From assembly GCA_025766275.1 (NCBI GenBank), contig JAFKAC010000051.1, positions 366,183 to 430,182 on the forward strand: a stretch of DNA of 64,000 nucleotides. Reading direction: 5' to 3'. The translations under genes were made by a program, and so were the position numbers. This DNA is from Lactarius indigo. Taxonomy: Eukaryota; Basidiomycota; Agaricomycetes; Russulales; Russulaceae. The notes beneath the pieces are model-generated. The model worked only from the letters and a program-made list of their open reading frames with translations. It was not told the DNA's origin and made no database searches. Shown here one piece after another: positions 10,901 to 19,766 of the stretch (position 1 is its first letter; each line of letters starts with the position of its first letter).

Positions 10901-11577
10901 GGGACCATCTCTTCAAAGGTTTTCTTAGGTTTGGTGGCTATCGCTTTCTCGGCAATCTGCTGAGAGTACGTAAAGCCGGCCAAACAGAAAACTTCGTCAG
11001 AGACTGTGTCCAGCACTTTCTCCGCAAGGAGACGACGGCGTTCCATACAGTTCGCCATAATGCGCGTCACCTCTATCTCTATCTCCGGTGCAGCTATTTC
11101 AGCGCTGGAGTTGAGACGCATAGTGCCTTCCTGCCAATTTATGTGTGGGTTCCGGTGTCTGAGCCAGGGCAGTCCCAATATAACTCGCTCTGGGCCTAGT
11201 GAAGTGACCATAAAGTCGAACTTTTCTGCACTAGGACCGACTTTGAGAGTGAGTGTTACTTTATGGGTAATACTGCCGGCTTCATTGAGCGTCCCGTCTA
11301 TATTGTAAAGGGTAATGGGATGCTCTAATGGAACTTGCAACATCTTGTGGCGGTCAGCGTACTTCTTGTCCAGGAACAACGAAGTTGCTCCGGAGTCTAC
11401 CATGGCTGCTACTTTTACAGTACGATGACGTCCTTGTAATTCAACAGAAATATGAAAATGAGATCTGCTATCTTTTGTTTCGGGAATTATACATGAAGAA
11501 AGCGCTGCATCAGAAGTCATCACTTGCGGCGCTGCTACAATTTGTGGAGCAATCGGAACACTAATACTATTGTTCAT
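7906..11577 (-). CDS. pol: Gyp2 Pol: protease, RT, RNase H, integrase, chromodomain
   Basis: 1223 residues from the ATG at 11577, with the frame open back to the -1 shift site at about 11797. Retropepsin has VDSGATSLFLD and YNIDGTLNEAG; RT has RLVQDYRRLNK, FTKFDVRWGYHNIRI and YMDDILIYS; RNase H has EVDASGFATGG and ITDHKNMEWW. Integrase has the HHCC (YVEGCDRCQRYRKD) and the core Asp (GIDLIGPLP), Asp (SDRGPQF) and Glu (GQVERKNQ). A C-terminal chromodomain (EYEVDHIRDSK..YLVRWKGYGEGEDTWEP) probably steers integration to methylated-histone chromatin. No internal stops were found; this is the best candidate in the window for an active Pol apart from Gyp3. Confidence 0.95.
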   Translation of the reverse strand: MNNSISVPIAPQIVAAPQVMTSDAALSSCIIPETKDSRSHFHISVELQGRHRTVKVAAMVDSGATSLFLDKKYADRHKMLQVPLEHPITLYNIDGTLNEAGSITHKVTLTLKVGPSAEKFDFMVTSLGPERVILGLPWLRHRNPHINWQEGTMRLNSSAEIAAPEIEIEVTRIMANCMERRRLLAEKVLDTVSDEVFCLAGFTYSQQIAEKAIATKPKKTFEEMVPEHYRDFAKVFSEEESQRLPEHQPWDHAIDLEPDAVKHWKVKTYPMSPSEQVELDKFLDEHIGKGYLVPSKSPMASPVFFIKKKDGKLRLVQDYRRLNKITIKNQYPLPLAADIINRLKGAQYFTKFDVRWGYHNIRIKEGDEWKGAIVTNRGLYEPKVMYFGMTNSPATFQALMNTVFADLIAQGEVAVYMDDILIYSNNLKHHRKIVREVLTRLEQYDLYLKPEKCDFEKQEMEYLGMIIRPGEVQMDPGKVSAVKEWPTPTTLKEVRAFIGFTNFYRRFIKDFAAIARPLHDLTKKDTPWIWQSEQQKAFDLLKERFVQEPILKVYDPNLPTRVEVDASGFATGGILTQKYPDGLWHPIAYRSQSMSKEERNYEIYDREMLGLIRALEDWRHFLEGISFEVITDHKNMEWWATMKDLNRRQARWALFLSRFAFKITYKKGESMQADALSRFSRDQVRDSEDNRQVQVLKPEHFLAAAKAHFIPETDSLGSRIKLASIREAEVIEGLKSISKTAPKALTDGILMWEEEDGFVYHRGKLYVPNDRTLRRDVVKSCHDSITTGHPGKNGTLELVSRYYWWPRMSGFIASYVEGCDRCQRYRKDLHPKATIQPQEVPEGPWQIIGIDLIGPLPMSRGKDMILNVVDHYTKQIHLFPVTSQITADGVASIYFEQVFPLHGIPRKVISDRGPQFAARSMRALYKRLGIDAGLTTAYHPQANGQVERKNQEVEIYLRMFISKRQDDWADLLPTAEFVVNSRLNSATGHTPFELLYGFTPDFTIPAGRPTGIPLLDKRLQHLVSARKDAEAALRLSKRRMQTDVEKRTKPYSFNVGDKVWLQAKQIKIHQQSSKLGPKQLGPFEVTKVISDVDYKIALPPALRIHDVFHVDRLSPYKGNEVNGLTPPPPDPITVEGEEEYEVDHIRDSKLFGRTLKYLVRWKGYGEGEDTWEPAKNLAHAPDAVKEFHSSNPGAPRKIAALIYASLPWQAHHVDTLANADVDP

Positions 11578-11787
11578 CTCCGAGGCAGATGTAGATGTAG
11601 AATCAGAACAGGAAGCCGAGACATCACTACTATCAACATTACAGGCAGAAACAAAGTGGTACGTAGGAATTACAGATTGGTCCGAGTCCGAAACGAGGCG
11701 AGATCGTAGGCATATCTTACAACTACACGAGGCCGAGTCAACCGTATCTGTTTTACAGGGGGAGTCTGCAGCTATGACTACCCCTGG

Positions 11788-11800
11788 ATCTAAAAAGCCG
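11788..11800 (-). other. Gyp2 gag-pol -1 frameshift site (GGCTTTTTAG)
   Basis: The gag codons GCG GCT TTT TAG overlap the pol frame (GGC TTT TTA GAT), which is closed by a TAA just upstream. A -1 change must therefore occur within about ten nucleotides. The only repetitive run there is five U (11796-11792), where tRNA-Phe can slip from UUU to UUU with the stop codon in the A site. Confidence 0.65.
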
Positions 11801-13280
11801 CCTTAAGAGCGTTTATTTGCTCTTGTTGGGCCGTGAGCGCCGCCAATAACTTTGCCACGTCTGCCTGTGACGTATTGGCTTTGGGCGGTGCGGGAATGCT
11901 TGTTTGGGCGGTGGAAGCCGCCGACTGACTGGAAGAAGGTTGGGAGGGGGTCTCCTCGCTACTGGCCGCAGCTTTCGCTTTGGCGGGTTTCCCCATGAAT
12001 TTAAGCATGCAGACGGGTGCCCTATGTCCAACCTTTTGACAATGGTGGCACACGTCGCGTTCGTGATTTCCATCCTTCTTTGAGTGGTCCTTAGAACCAC
12101 ACCCGTAACACTTGCCTTGCATGTGTTTTTGGTAGTCCTGCCGGGTCTTTCCGCCGGATGCGGGCTTGCTCGTGCCGGATCCCTGCTGACGTGATGCATC
12201 TACTTGCATCGCGTCTGGATCGGACGGCTTGCCTGCTGGCAAGATCGACTGGCTGGACGAACCGCCCTTCTTCTCCGAGTCCCTCTGTCTCAGTCGCTGA
12301 TCTAGCGATTGTGAGACCTGCTTGAGGTCATCGAAGTCGACGTGGGCCTTGTCCGTCAAGGCTAAGGCGTCTTTTACGCGGTCCGAGAGACCATCGTAAA
12401 AGTGGGTGCGGAGGTCTGCTTTTGACCATCCAGTCTGTCCAGAGTACTGTTTGAACACGGATCGGTACTCTGCAACCGATCCGCGGCCCTGTTTCGTCTT
12501 CTTCAGTTGCTCCCTCGCTGTTTCTGTAGTGTCGAGGGGCGAGAACCGTCGGTTGAACTCTTTGACGAATTCGTCCCAAGAGCTACCGAACGGGATGTTG
12601 TTTGACTGAAGTTGTTCGAGGTAGGGGAGAGCCCATGACTTGGCTTCCCCTTCCATAAGGTTAAGAACCGCCATTATCCAGCGGTCTTCTGCCCGGAAGT
12701 ACATGCCCTGGGCCGGGTCCCAGGTGTTCATAGCGTCCTGCTGTGAGCCTGCCCAATTATGGAAGGCTGCAAGGAAGTGACGGGCATCTGTAGAGTTGCC
12801 TTTCCCATCCCAGGCTTTGGGACGGGCCACTACTTCCTTGTGCTTAGGGCTGGGCTTGGCCGCGGTTGCTGAAACCTGTGTGGTCAAGTCCGTGACCTTT
12901 TGTGTAAGTATGCCGACTACTTGGCCCAGATCACTTATGAGGCGCAAGCAGTCGTTGAGAGTTGGGGGCAGGGCAGGAGCTGTGGGTGTAGTTGGAGCGG
13001 CGGCGGCGGCGGACATCCTATCTAAATCGTCTTGTCTCTTTCTCTCCTCGTACTTTTTGATCGACTCCTGTCTGTCTTCGATGAGGCGAAGCTGTTCGTC
13101 TTCGTCGAAGTCGTCCCAGTTGTCGAAGTTCTTGATCCACTCTTTTTCTTCTTTAGAGAGGATCGTTCTGTACTTGGACGTCACTCCGGTGGGATACTGA
13201 GCTTGAGCTTGCGCTGCTCTCTGTTTCCCTTTGGGAGCTATCGTGGGAGTGGACGGATGGGGGAGGAGAAAGTTCGGGGA
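11790..13280 (-). CDS. gag: Gyp2 Gag (capsid and zinc knuckles)
   Basis: The frame is open from 13280 to the TAG at 11792-11790; the 464-residue part from 13184 opens with GTG, and the first in-frame ATG is further in (MSAAAAAPTTP). It encodes a charged helical segment (ILSKEEKEWIKNFDNWDDF), a capsid domain (YFRAEDRWIMAVLNLMEG, FVKEFNRRFSPLD) and two adjacent cysteine clusters (CYGCGSKDH and CHHCQKVGHRAPVC) that bind the RNA genome. The end is ALKAAF then TAG. The -1 frame opens only about ten nucleotides before this stop and leads directly into Pol. Confidence 0.85.
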   Translation of the reverse strand, partial: SPNFLLPHPSTPTIAPKGKQRAAQAQAQYPTGVTSKYRTILSKEEKEWIKNFDNWDDFDEDEQLRLIEDRQESIKKYEERKRQDDLDRMSAAAAAPTTPTAPALPPTLNDCLRLISDLGQVVGILTQKVTDLTTQVSATAAKPSPKHKEVVARPKAWDGKGNSTDARHFLAAFHNWAGSQQDAMNTWDPAQGMYFRAEDRWIMAVLNLMEGEAKSWALPYLEQLQSNNIPFGSSWDEFVKEFNRRFSPLDTTETAREQLKKTKQGRGSVAEYRSVFKQYSGQTGWSKADLRTHFYDGLSDRVKDALALTDKAHVDFDDLKQVSQSLDQRLRQRDSEKKGGSSSQSILPAGKPSDPDAMQVDASRQQGSGTSKPASGGKTRQDYQKHMQGKCYGCGSKDHSKKDGNHERDVCHHCQKVGHRAPVCMLKFMGKPAKAKAAASSEETPSQPSSSQSAASTAQTSIPAPPKANTSQADVAKLLAALTAQQEQINALKAAF

Positions 13281-13842
13281 CTAGGGCTGCCGCGAAAGCA
13301 ATCAGCTGAGGGACGGTGAAAGGGGTGCCTTCAACAAGGCCAAATGCTCCGTGAAGTTCTAGAAGGGCGAAACGGAAATCTCTGTCGTAGTAGATGGCGC
13401 GGACGTATGCTTCCGCGTCGTTCTGGGGTTCGCCTTCTAAAGAGAACCTGTAGTGGACTTCTTCACCAGCAAAAACTTCTTGCTGATAAACTACAGGGGG
13501 TGCGTGGGGATTGTCAACGAGTGTCTCGTTGGAGGAGGAGTGCGCCAAATGGTAAGAGTGCTCCGAAGCTACTGTCGGAGTTGGAGATGCGAAACGAGGT
13601 GAAGGGATTGGATCGGTGGACGATCGATCTGCTCCCTGAACGTGTAGTGATGCTGAAGCAGAGGCTAAGTTTGGAGTGAAGTATGAACGTGGGGGTGATG
13701 GGGGCGCTGGGACAGGGAGTATCGTTTCCTGTCTCCTCCTGAAGAGACGTCGAAGACGCTGACGGACGTTCGCAAATATGCAAGGCAGTTTGGAAATGGA
13801 AGGTGGTATAGAGTGACAACGTGTTACGACGACCGCGAAGCG
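13153..13842 (-). CDS. gag: Gyp2 Gag, 5' part in a separate frame
   Basis: A stop-free frame runs from 13842 to the TAA at 13153 and contains no ATG. It reads as a Pro/Ser-rich leader followed by a compact domain (VYQQEVFAGEEVHYRFSLE, YVRAIYYDRDFRFALLELHG) typical of the N-terminal part of basidiomycete chromovirus Gag. It overlaps the main Gag frame (11790-13280) by about 130 nt inside a Ser-rich linker. The main frame lies +1 to it, so a single-base indel or an unrecognised intron or shift must join them. I favour one gag gene with a frame break. Confidence 0.6.
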   Translation of the reverse strand, partial: RFAVVVTRCHSIPPSISKLPCIFANVRQRLRRLFRRRQETILPVPAPPSPPRSYFTPNLASASASLHVQGADRSSTDPIPSPRFASPTPTVASEHSYHLAHSSSNETLVDNPHAPPVVYQQEVFAGEEVHYRFSLEGEPQNDAEAYVRAIYYDRDFRFALLELHGAFGLVEGTPFTVPQLIAFAAALVPELSPPPSVHSHDSSQRETESSASSSSVSHRSDVQVQNDPL

Positions 13843-14351
13843 CTAAGTCGAAGGTGATTGGAGAGTCCAATCAAGCGAGACCAATACACAGTGGTATTTC
13901 ACACTGCGCGAGGCTGCGGCGATAACGGAACACTCAGGAATGGGGTAATGGGTTTGTGCAAGAACACAAGGCTGTCTGCCGCAGTCTCCTCGACCTATTG
14001 GCTGCCTCTCACGCCGAAGCGCTCTCAAACTTTTCTGTTTACTTCACGTACAGCTGTCGCAGGCTAGGCCTGGCAGGCTTCTCTTCCACTTGCAGCTTAT
14101 CTGGCGTGGTGACCAGTTCTGCAAGCAGTACCCAAACGTTCTACTGATGACCAGATAGAACGCCTATAGGCAAGCACAATCTATGCCGACTTTACGGACA
14201 ATAGAGTTGTACCAAGATAGCGCAGATTCTGCTTATGAAGGTCCACAGGCAAAGAGTGAGGTGTGTGACACAAGGGACTTGTGGTCGTCAACCACCTAGA
14301 AAGGTAAAAGGAAAACGCCGGTAAACAAGAGTGAAGAGGCGTGTGAAAAGG

Positions 14352-14361
14352 AACTTGTCCT
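14352..14361 (-). other. Gyp2 self-priming primer-binding site
   Basis: AGGACAAGTT on the minus strand lies two nucleotides inside the 5' LTR and is the exact complement of AACTTGTCCT at 14635-14626 downstream of the TATA box. The same arrangement occurs in Gyp1, Gyp3 and Gyp4. Confidence 0.68.
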
Positions 14362-14363
14362 AA

Positions 14364-15135
14364 TGTAGCGGTATGACTTATCGCGACAACTAGACCAAGA
14401 GAAGGGTAAGTGAACTGAACTGGTGCACACCCAAGCCTAGCGCGGAGACAAGTCACGCGCCGAACGTACAGTCACTGTGGAGAGTATGCACATGTGAGGT
14501 CTTTATACAAGACCAAAGGCAAGGTGATCACGCAGTGGCACGCTGAGTGGAGAACCAAGAGGACAAGTTAACATTGGAGAGGTAAGGGAAGTACAAGAAA
14601 ATACACACCTGAGTGGAGAACCAAGAGGACAAGTTGGTTCCACTCAGGACGCTACATGAGGGTTTATATACTGTGCTGCGGCTGAGTTCGAATTACTATA
14701 GAACCTTGTTACTAAAGGTATGTGTAATAGTAATGAGTCAGACGCTGACGCGTCGTGTCTAATAATAGCCTTATCTATCGTGCTTACTGATGCACAGTCA
14801 TTAATGCTGACAGAACAGTGACGTGTCCTTATCTATGAGTCACAACCCTATGACAACGTAGTCTAGAACTATCTAGAACCTTCCCTGCTTATCGTCCAAT
14901 GAGAAACTATTGTACTAATGAGGAAGGTGACCTAAAGAGGCGACATCCAATAAGGAAGTTACTATCTCAGGGTCACGTGCTTGTGGGTGCACATGTTGGC
15001 ATCACGTGACTAACCATCTTATCATATCTAATGATAAGGACTTGGATGTTTGGCGCAACATTGGAAACTCGTATCTCCACCAAATAAATCCATAAAAATA
15101 TGGAAAAATAGGGCGAAAATGCAGCGTCCGTGACA
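14364..15135 (-). repeat. Gyp2 5' LTR
   Basis: Partner of 7122-7893. Holds a TATATAAA box on the minus strand (14670-14663). An internal direct repeat includes GAGTGGAGAACCAAGAGGAC twice (about 14543 and 14611), the second of which contains the predicted RNA start. Confidence 0.96.
14663..14670 (-). promoter_or_regulatory. TATA box of Gyp2 5' LTR
   Basis: TATATAAA on the minus strand, about 30-35 nt upstream of AACTTGTCCT (14635-14626), the predicted RNA 5' end in the self-priming model. Confidence 0.6.
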
Positions 15136-15364
15136 CAGTTCTGTAGCAGTTTTAATGTTCAGCCTCCCTGAGATTGTGCAATGATGTCTATGTTGGCGTT
15201 GAATGTGCAAGAACGTGTGGTTTCTCGTGTGCAAATCAAGCGATTCCCAGATAGGCAATAGTCCGATTTCATAGCTAAGGTACACACAGATGCAAATTGT
15301 GAGTGGTTATTATTACGCAGCAGGAATTTTAAGGAACTTGTGGTTTGGTAATCCGGGATCATTA
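15136..15364. other. Original flank between Gyp2 and Cop1
   Basis: 229 bp that continued from 7121 before Gyp2 inserted. The first codons after the duplication, CTG TAG, give the original end of the transposase-like gene. The remainder is probably its 3' untranslated region. It ends with CATTA, the left target duplication of Cop1. Confidence 0.7.
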
Positions 15365-15979
15365 TGATGAACAGCACACATAGAGATGATACTCACAGTG
15401 ACAAAGGAGACTGTGGTGAGATATCAAGGGTGGCTGGAAGCAGCAAACAGGGAGTCAGGCAAGTGAAGCAAAGAGGTTGTCTGGCACACAAACAGTGAGA
15501 ACTGATGTTATACATTGGAGGAAAGGGAGCTTACCTGGCACACAAACAGTGAGAACTGATGTGGACCAGGAGCGTACATGCTACTCTACTTATACACTTT
15601 CTGGGGGTGACACTATACAAGGGATGTAACACAAGTCACGCACTACAAGACAGTTATTGTTCTACAAACGGACAAAGGAGTGGACGTTCTGAGAACAAGG
15701 ACAGAAAGAACAAGGAGAGTCTAGAAGTAAGTGATATCATAATGACATCATAATAAGGATAGAACAAAAAGAGAACAAAGAAAGATACAAGAACGCATAG
15801 TACAATGAAAGGTCTGGATATGTCCATATGATGTCACTGTACATGATGTCATAGATAAAGAAGTCCGAGATTGTACAGATCAGATCTAATCTAAAGCGGT
15901 CCTAATTAATCTACAGCAGTCCATATCTGTAAGTCCGGTCCGTAAGAGCCGCTAAGTGCGCAAGGGTCACTTATCAACA
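15365..15979 (-). repeat. Cop1 3' LTR
   Basis: Starts TGATGAACAG and ends TTATCAACA on the plus strand. Partner of 37623-38237; three transitions in 615 bp. A purine tract CACGGGGAGA on the minus strand adjoins it at 15980-15989. Confidence 0.95.
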
Positions 15980-15998
15980 TCTCCCCGTGATCTACAAT

Positions 15999-17708
15999 CT
16001 AAGTACATAGAAGTCCCATGTCATCATTGTGCTTCTGCAGCAGGACACGCGGTAGTGACTTTGTAAAGCCGTCCGCAACCATATCTACAGTAGGAGTTCT
16101 AATGAGGGTGATGGTCCCCTTTTCGATGTACTCCCGAATGACATGATGCCGTATGGCAATGTGCTTAGACCGTCTCCCAGTGACAGGGTTTAAGGCCAAG
16201 TCAATGGCACCCTTATTGTCACCATGAAGTGGGATGGGGTCGTCGACCTCGTACCCGAGTTCTGTGAGGAAGCTCTGATACCACACAGCCTGGTTAGCCG
16301 CGTTGGTCATGGCCATGTATTCTGCTTCCGTTGTGTTTTGGGCAACAGTCTTTTGCTTGCACGAAGACCAGCTTATTGCACCGTTAGCTAGTAGGAACAC
16401 ATAACCAGAGGTGGAGTGGCGGTCGTCAGTCTGATCAGCCAGACTGGAATCAGTGTAGCCATGAAGGCCATCGCCATTGGCGCCATCATAGACAATACGC
16501 ATATCCATAGTTCCCACCAAGTAGGATAGGACATACTGCACAAGTCGCAGATGTTGTGGTGAAGGATTCGCTGCGTACTGCGCCAGATGTGACACAGCGA
16601 AGGAGATATCTGGCCTAGTGCCAATCTGCACATAAAGCAGACTCCCAATCAAGGACTGGTAGTGGGAAATATCTGAGGCAGTTGCCTGCGATGTATATTT
16701 AACCAAGTGCTCGTCAGCACCAGCAGGCAAGGGTGTGTTGTGTGGTGTGGCATCAGACATGCCAAAGCGTTCAAGGACATCCTTGATGTAGCCAGACTGA
16801 TCTATTTCGATGCGTCTAAGGGAGCGGTCGCGCACAATGCACATACCAAGATAGGACTCTATCTCCCCGAGATCTGTCATCTCATAGCGTTCAGACAAGT
16901 CCGACTTCAAACGCTTGATACCACTCAGTGAAGGACCCAGTATAGTGATGTCGTCAACGTAGACAATAACGAAGAGTGGATCATACCCCTCTCGTTGAGG
17001 CATCGCATATATGCCAGCATCAGCAAATGTCCGCTTAAAGCCAAGTGCAGTGAGCACTCCATGGAATTGCAAGTTCCATGCGCGGGAGGCCTGTTTGAGA
17101 CCATAGATCGCCTTAACCAGGCGACACACCTTCGTCTCAGAACCAGTGACAGTGAAACCTTGTGGCTGCTCCATGTAAATCTCCTCGTCAAGCACGCCAT
17201 TGAGAAAAGCAGACTTAACATCCATCTGATGGATGTGCCAGTCCTCCAGCGTGGCCAACGCCAGAAGTAAACGTAGCGACTCAAATCGTGCGACGGGAGA
17301 GAAGGTTTCATCAAAATCTACGCCAGGGATCTGCATGAATCCCTTAGCCACCAAGCGAGCTCTGTAGCGGCCATCCGCTTTGAGCTTGAAGACCCATTTG
17401 GATTTTACTGCCTTTCGATTAGGCGGGAGATCCACTAACTCCCAAGTCCCATTTTTAGCTAGGGCGTCCATTTCATACTGACACGCCTTAGTCCACTCAT
17501 CTGCAGCTGCAGACCGCATGGCCTCTGCATAAGTTGCAGGGTCTCGGCCCACAAAGGCAGCAGCCAATAACTCCACATACCCCAGACGCCTGCCGCGCCA
17601 TGCCACATTGTCCGCATTGAAGTAACGCGGATTAGGCACAGGGACACGAGCAGTGCGCCTTGGTGCATTGTCCATCTCGCGCAACAGCTGACTACGCTGT
17701 GCACAATC
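15999..17708 (-). CDS. pol: Cop1 reverse transcriptase and RNase H segment of Pol
   Basis: The final part of the Copia polyprotein, separated from the integrase by 15.9 kb of Gyp4. RT motifs: KSKWVFKLKADGRYRARLVA, GVDFDETFSPVARFESLRLL, HQMDVKSAFLNG and the catalytic YVDDITIL. RNase H motifs: GYTDSSLADQTDDRHSTSG, TTEAEYMAM and HGDNKGAIDLALNP. The segment ends DDMGLLCT with a stop at 15999. The first ATG is at 17672 (MDNAPRRTARV), but the native protein is continuous with 33658-35420. Confidence 0.93.
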   Translation of the reverse strand, partial: DCAQRSQLLREMDNAPRRTARVPVPNPRYFNADNVAWRGRRLGYVELLAAAFVGRDPATYAEAMRSAAADEWTKACQYEMDALAKNGTWELVDLPPNRKAVKSKWVFKLKADGRYRARLVAKGFMQIPGVDFDETFSPVARFESLRLLLALATLEDWHIHQMDVKSAFLNGVLDEEIYMEQPQGFTVTGSETKVCRLVKAIYGLKQASRAWNLQFHGVLTALGFKRTFADAGIYAMPQREGYDPLFVIVYVDDITILGPSLSGIKRLKSDLSERYEMTDLGEIESYLGMCIVRDRSLRRIEIDQSGYIKDVLERFGMSDATPHNTPLPAGADEHLVKYTSQATASDISHYQSLIGSLLYVQIGTRPDISFAVSHLAQYAANPSPQHLRLVQYVLSYLVGTMDMRIVYDGANGDGLHGYTDSSLADQTDDRHSTSGYVFLLANGAISWSSCKQKTVAQNTTEAEYMAMTNAANQAVWYQSFLTELGYEVDDPIPLHGDNKGAIDLALNPVTGRRSKHIAIRHHVIREYIEKGTITLIRTPTVDMVADGFTKSLPRVLLQKHNDDMGLLCT

Positions 17709-18287
17709 TGTTACGCCCTAGCAGGGGCGTGGGTTCTAAAGGTTCTGAATCACACAAGTATCAAGCAAAGACCTCTGTTGTCTTATTGCTATGAAATACG
17801 AGTGATGAAAGTGTGGCACAAGGTGCAGCACTACTCTGTGATGTAGGACTCCTCGTCCGAAGTGTCTAGCACTTCTCTACACTTGATCTTGCTAGTGCAC
17901 AGAGTATAACAGGTGTAACGCGTTGATATAGTTCAACTGCAAAGACTTCGAAGTGTCCTGGTTAGGGACTGAGGTAGGGGATGAACAAGAAGAGAGGGGT
18001 AAGGCGAGGTCACACCAAAGTACGGAGGCAAGGTTGCTAGATTGCAAACGAAGCCAAGTCTGGCTTCCTACGGTCTATGGTACAGGTTTATATAGGACAG
18101 GGTTCCAAACAACATGAACACAAGTCCACACAATATCAAAGAGACTAAACAGAGTAAACAGAAGTTTGGGTCAAAGAAACGGTGCCACTAGTAACAGTAG
18201 CTCCTTTGGTAACAAGGTATAGTACAGAAGGGGAAAGGCAGGGTGGAGACATACTGTGACTTAGGTCCGAAGCGTCGGATCATAACA
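17709..18287 (-). repeat. Gyp4 3' LTR
   Basis: Plus strand begins TGTTACGCCC and ends GATCATAACA. By eye it is identical to 33079-33657 over 579 bp. A purine-rich AGAGAGGGG tract on the minus strand adjoins it at 18292-18300. Confidence 0.96.
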
Positions 18288-18313
18288 TGAGCCCCTCTCT
18301 AAGTCAACTCTCC

Positions 18314-19047
18314 CTAGAGTGCTTCAAAGTCCATCAGGTCATAGACATCGTTGTCTACATCGTTGGAGGGGGTGCTTTCGCGAGGGAGGGGGCAGTGATG
18401 TTGGCGAAGGAAGTTGAAGGGACCATGGGCCCCGCACTTGTGACAATTTTCATACTTGGGGCACTTGATTTCTTCGTGGCTGTTGCTGGTAAAACACTTG
18501 CCACACCACTGAGTGCGTTCTTCAGGGGCTGGCCAGAGGCACTGATAGGGGAAGTGGTCAGTGCTAGAACACCTCCAGCAAAACTTCTGTTTTTGAGGGC
18601 AGGCGAAGGAGAGGTGGTCTTCAGACTGACACCTGTAACAAAGTCAGATGGTGCCAGTCTCCTTCTTGTTGGCTCTGCGCTTGCGTCTCTTCTTCCTTTC
18701 TGCAGAGGGGCTAGGTCCTTCTGGTTCGTCGTGGAGTCTTGGCATGGAGTGGTAGCGAGGTGGAGCAGGGGCAGGAATGTGGTGGACTTCAAAGGGGTGG
18801 GTTTCTTCTTCCAGAGGAGGGGGGTGTAGTGCGAGCCATCGGTCTGCAATCCGGACATAGGCCTTGTGTTCTTGCAGCCTTCTTCGGGTGCTGGTTAGTT
18901 GCATGTCCATGTTGAGGAGGTGCCTTTTGAGGGGCTCCATCGTCTTGTACAGGCCTTCAATCTCCTTTCGGAGGGCCTTCTGGTTTCGCAAGAGTCGGCG
19001 AGTCCTGGAGATTTCTGCTGTGAGGTGGTCATCTTTCAGGTCTTCTA
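18314..19047 (-). CDS. Gyp4 Pol C-terminal coiled coil and zinc-knuckle array
   Basis: Continuation of the Gyp4 Pol extension on the far side of Gyp3; removing Gyp3 and one duplication (8000 bp) keeps the frame. It encodes a long helical segment (SRTRRLLRNQKALRKEIEG, HLLNMDMQLTSTRRRLQEH), a Pro-rich linker and a basic stretch (ERKKRRKRRANKKE). A third in-frame UGA (18646-18644) follows. Then come four cysteine clusters: CYRCQSEDHLSFAC, CWRCSSTDHFPYQC, CGKCFTSNSHEEIKC and CHKCGAHGPF..C. The final stop is TAG at 18316-18314. The cluster layout matches the Gyp3 C-terminus, so this was coding sequence. Confidence 0.78.
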
Positions 19048-19766
19048 TGTTACGGACTGGACTTGTTTTCAACTTCACCTTAATTTCTTACTTACACTTA
19101 CGTTCGCGGGAAAGTCTTTCCTTTCATGGTTTTCCCTTTTTCGGACTTGCTGCGCACTAGGAGCCTTAAGATTCTCTCCTAGTGCAAAGTGAGACAATGA
19201 GACACTCATTGTCCTTATTAGTCTTTATTACTACTATACTTGGGCTAAATGCACCCTTTTATGGCAGGTGTCTCATTTCTATTTTTAACTTTGAGACATG
19301 TCTCACTTGCCTTTTATATCCTCGCTTCTTCTCACACTTACTGCGGATAGCTGTGCACACTTTCTTCTTTTTCCCGTGCCTGCTGCGGATTGCTGTACTT
19401 TCTTCTCACGCTTGCTGCGGATTGCTGTGTTACTTCTCACGCTTGCTGCGGATTGCGCCATTTGTTTGTTCCGCACAAACAAACCCTTTTCTATATAAGT
19501 CGTGGCCCTAGGTAGCTTGTATCCTTAGACTCGACTTCTTTACCATCACAGTATACATTGTTTTCCCATCCCCTTGGGGTAACTCTCTGCTGAACCGTCG
19601 AACCTCTTGAACCCCTGAACTCCTCTCACATCTTGAGTATTGTGTCATACTCTGAGATCCTTGTTAACCACTTAAACCTTGCCATTATCGGCTGAACCCT
19701 CGCTCATTGACATAGAAAGACCAGACTTGCTCACGCCGAGCTGAACGTTCCTACTGTAACGTTACA
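19048..19766 (+). repeat. Gyp3 5' LTR
   Basis: Starts TGTTACGG and ends CGTTACA. Contains several direct repeats of a CTGCGGATTGC-type motif (about 19338-19456) upstream of the TATA box, which may be promoter elements. Confidence 0.96.
19492..19499 (+). promoter_or_regulatory. TATA box of Gyp3 5' LTR
   Basis: TATATAAG, 35 nt upstream of AGACTCGACTT (19527-19537), the predicted RNA 5' end in the self-priming model. Confidence 0.65.

Larger units (their letters stand above)
7122..15135 (-). mobile_element. Gyp2: complete Ty3/Gypsy chromovirus
   Basis: Full-length element with 772-bp LTRs and a perfect 5-bp target duplication CAGTT (7117-7121 and 15136-15140). Order on the minus strand: 5' LTR, self-priming site, gag in two frames, pol with chromodomain, purine tract GGAGGGGGGTGA, 3' LTR. 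The two LTRs differ at five positions, all transitions, so the insertion is fairly recent. It landed three codons before the end of the transposase-like gene. Confidence 0.97.

Noticed and set aside
18287..18829. Plus-strand open frame of 180 codons
   Set aside because: It is antisense to the Gyp4 zinc-knuckle coding segment, whose cysteine pattern is conserved with Gyp3; the plus-strand frame has no recognisable motif.
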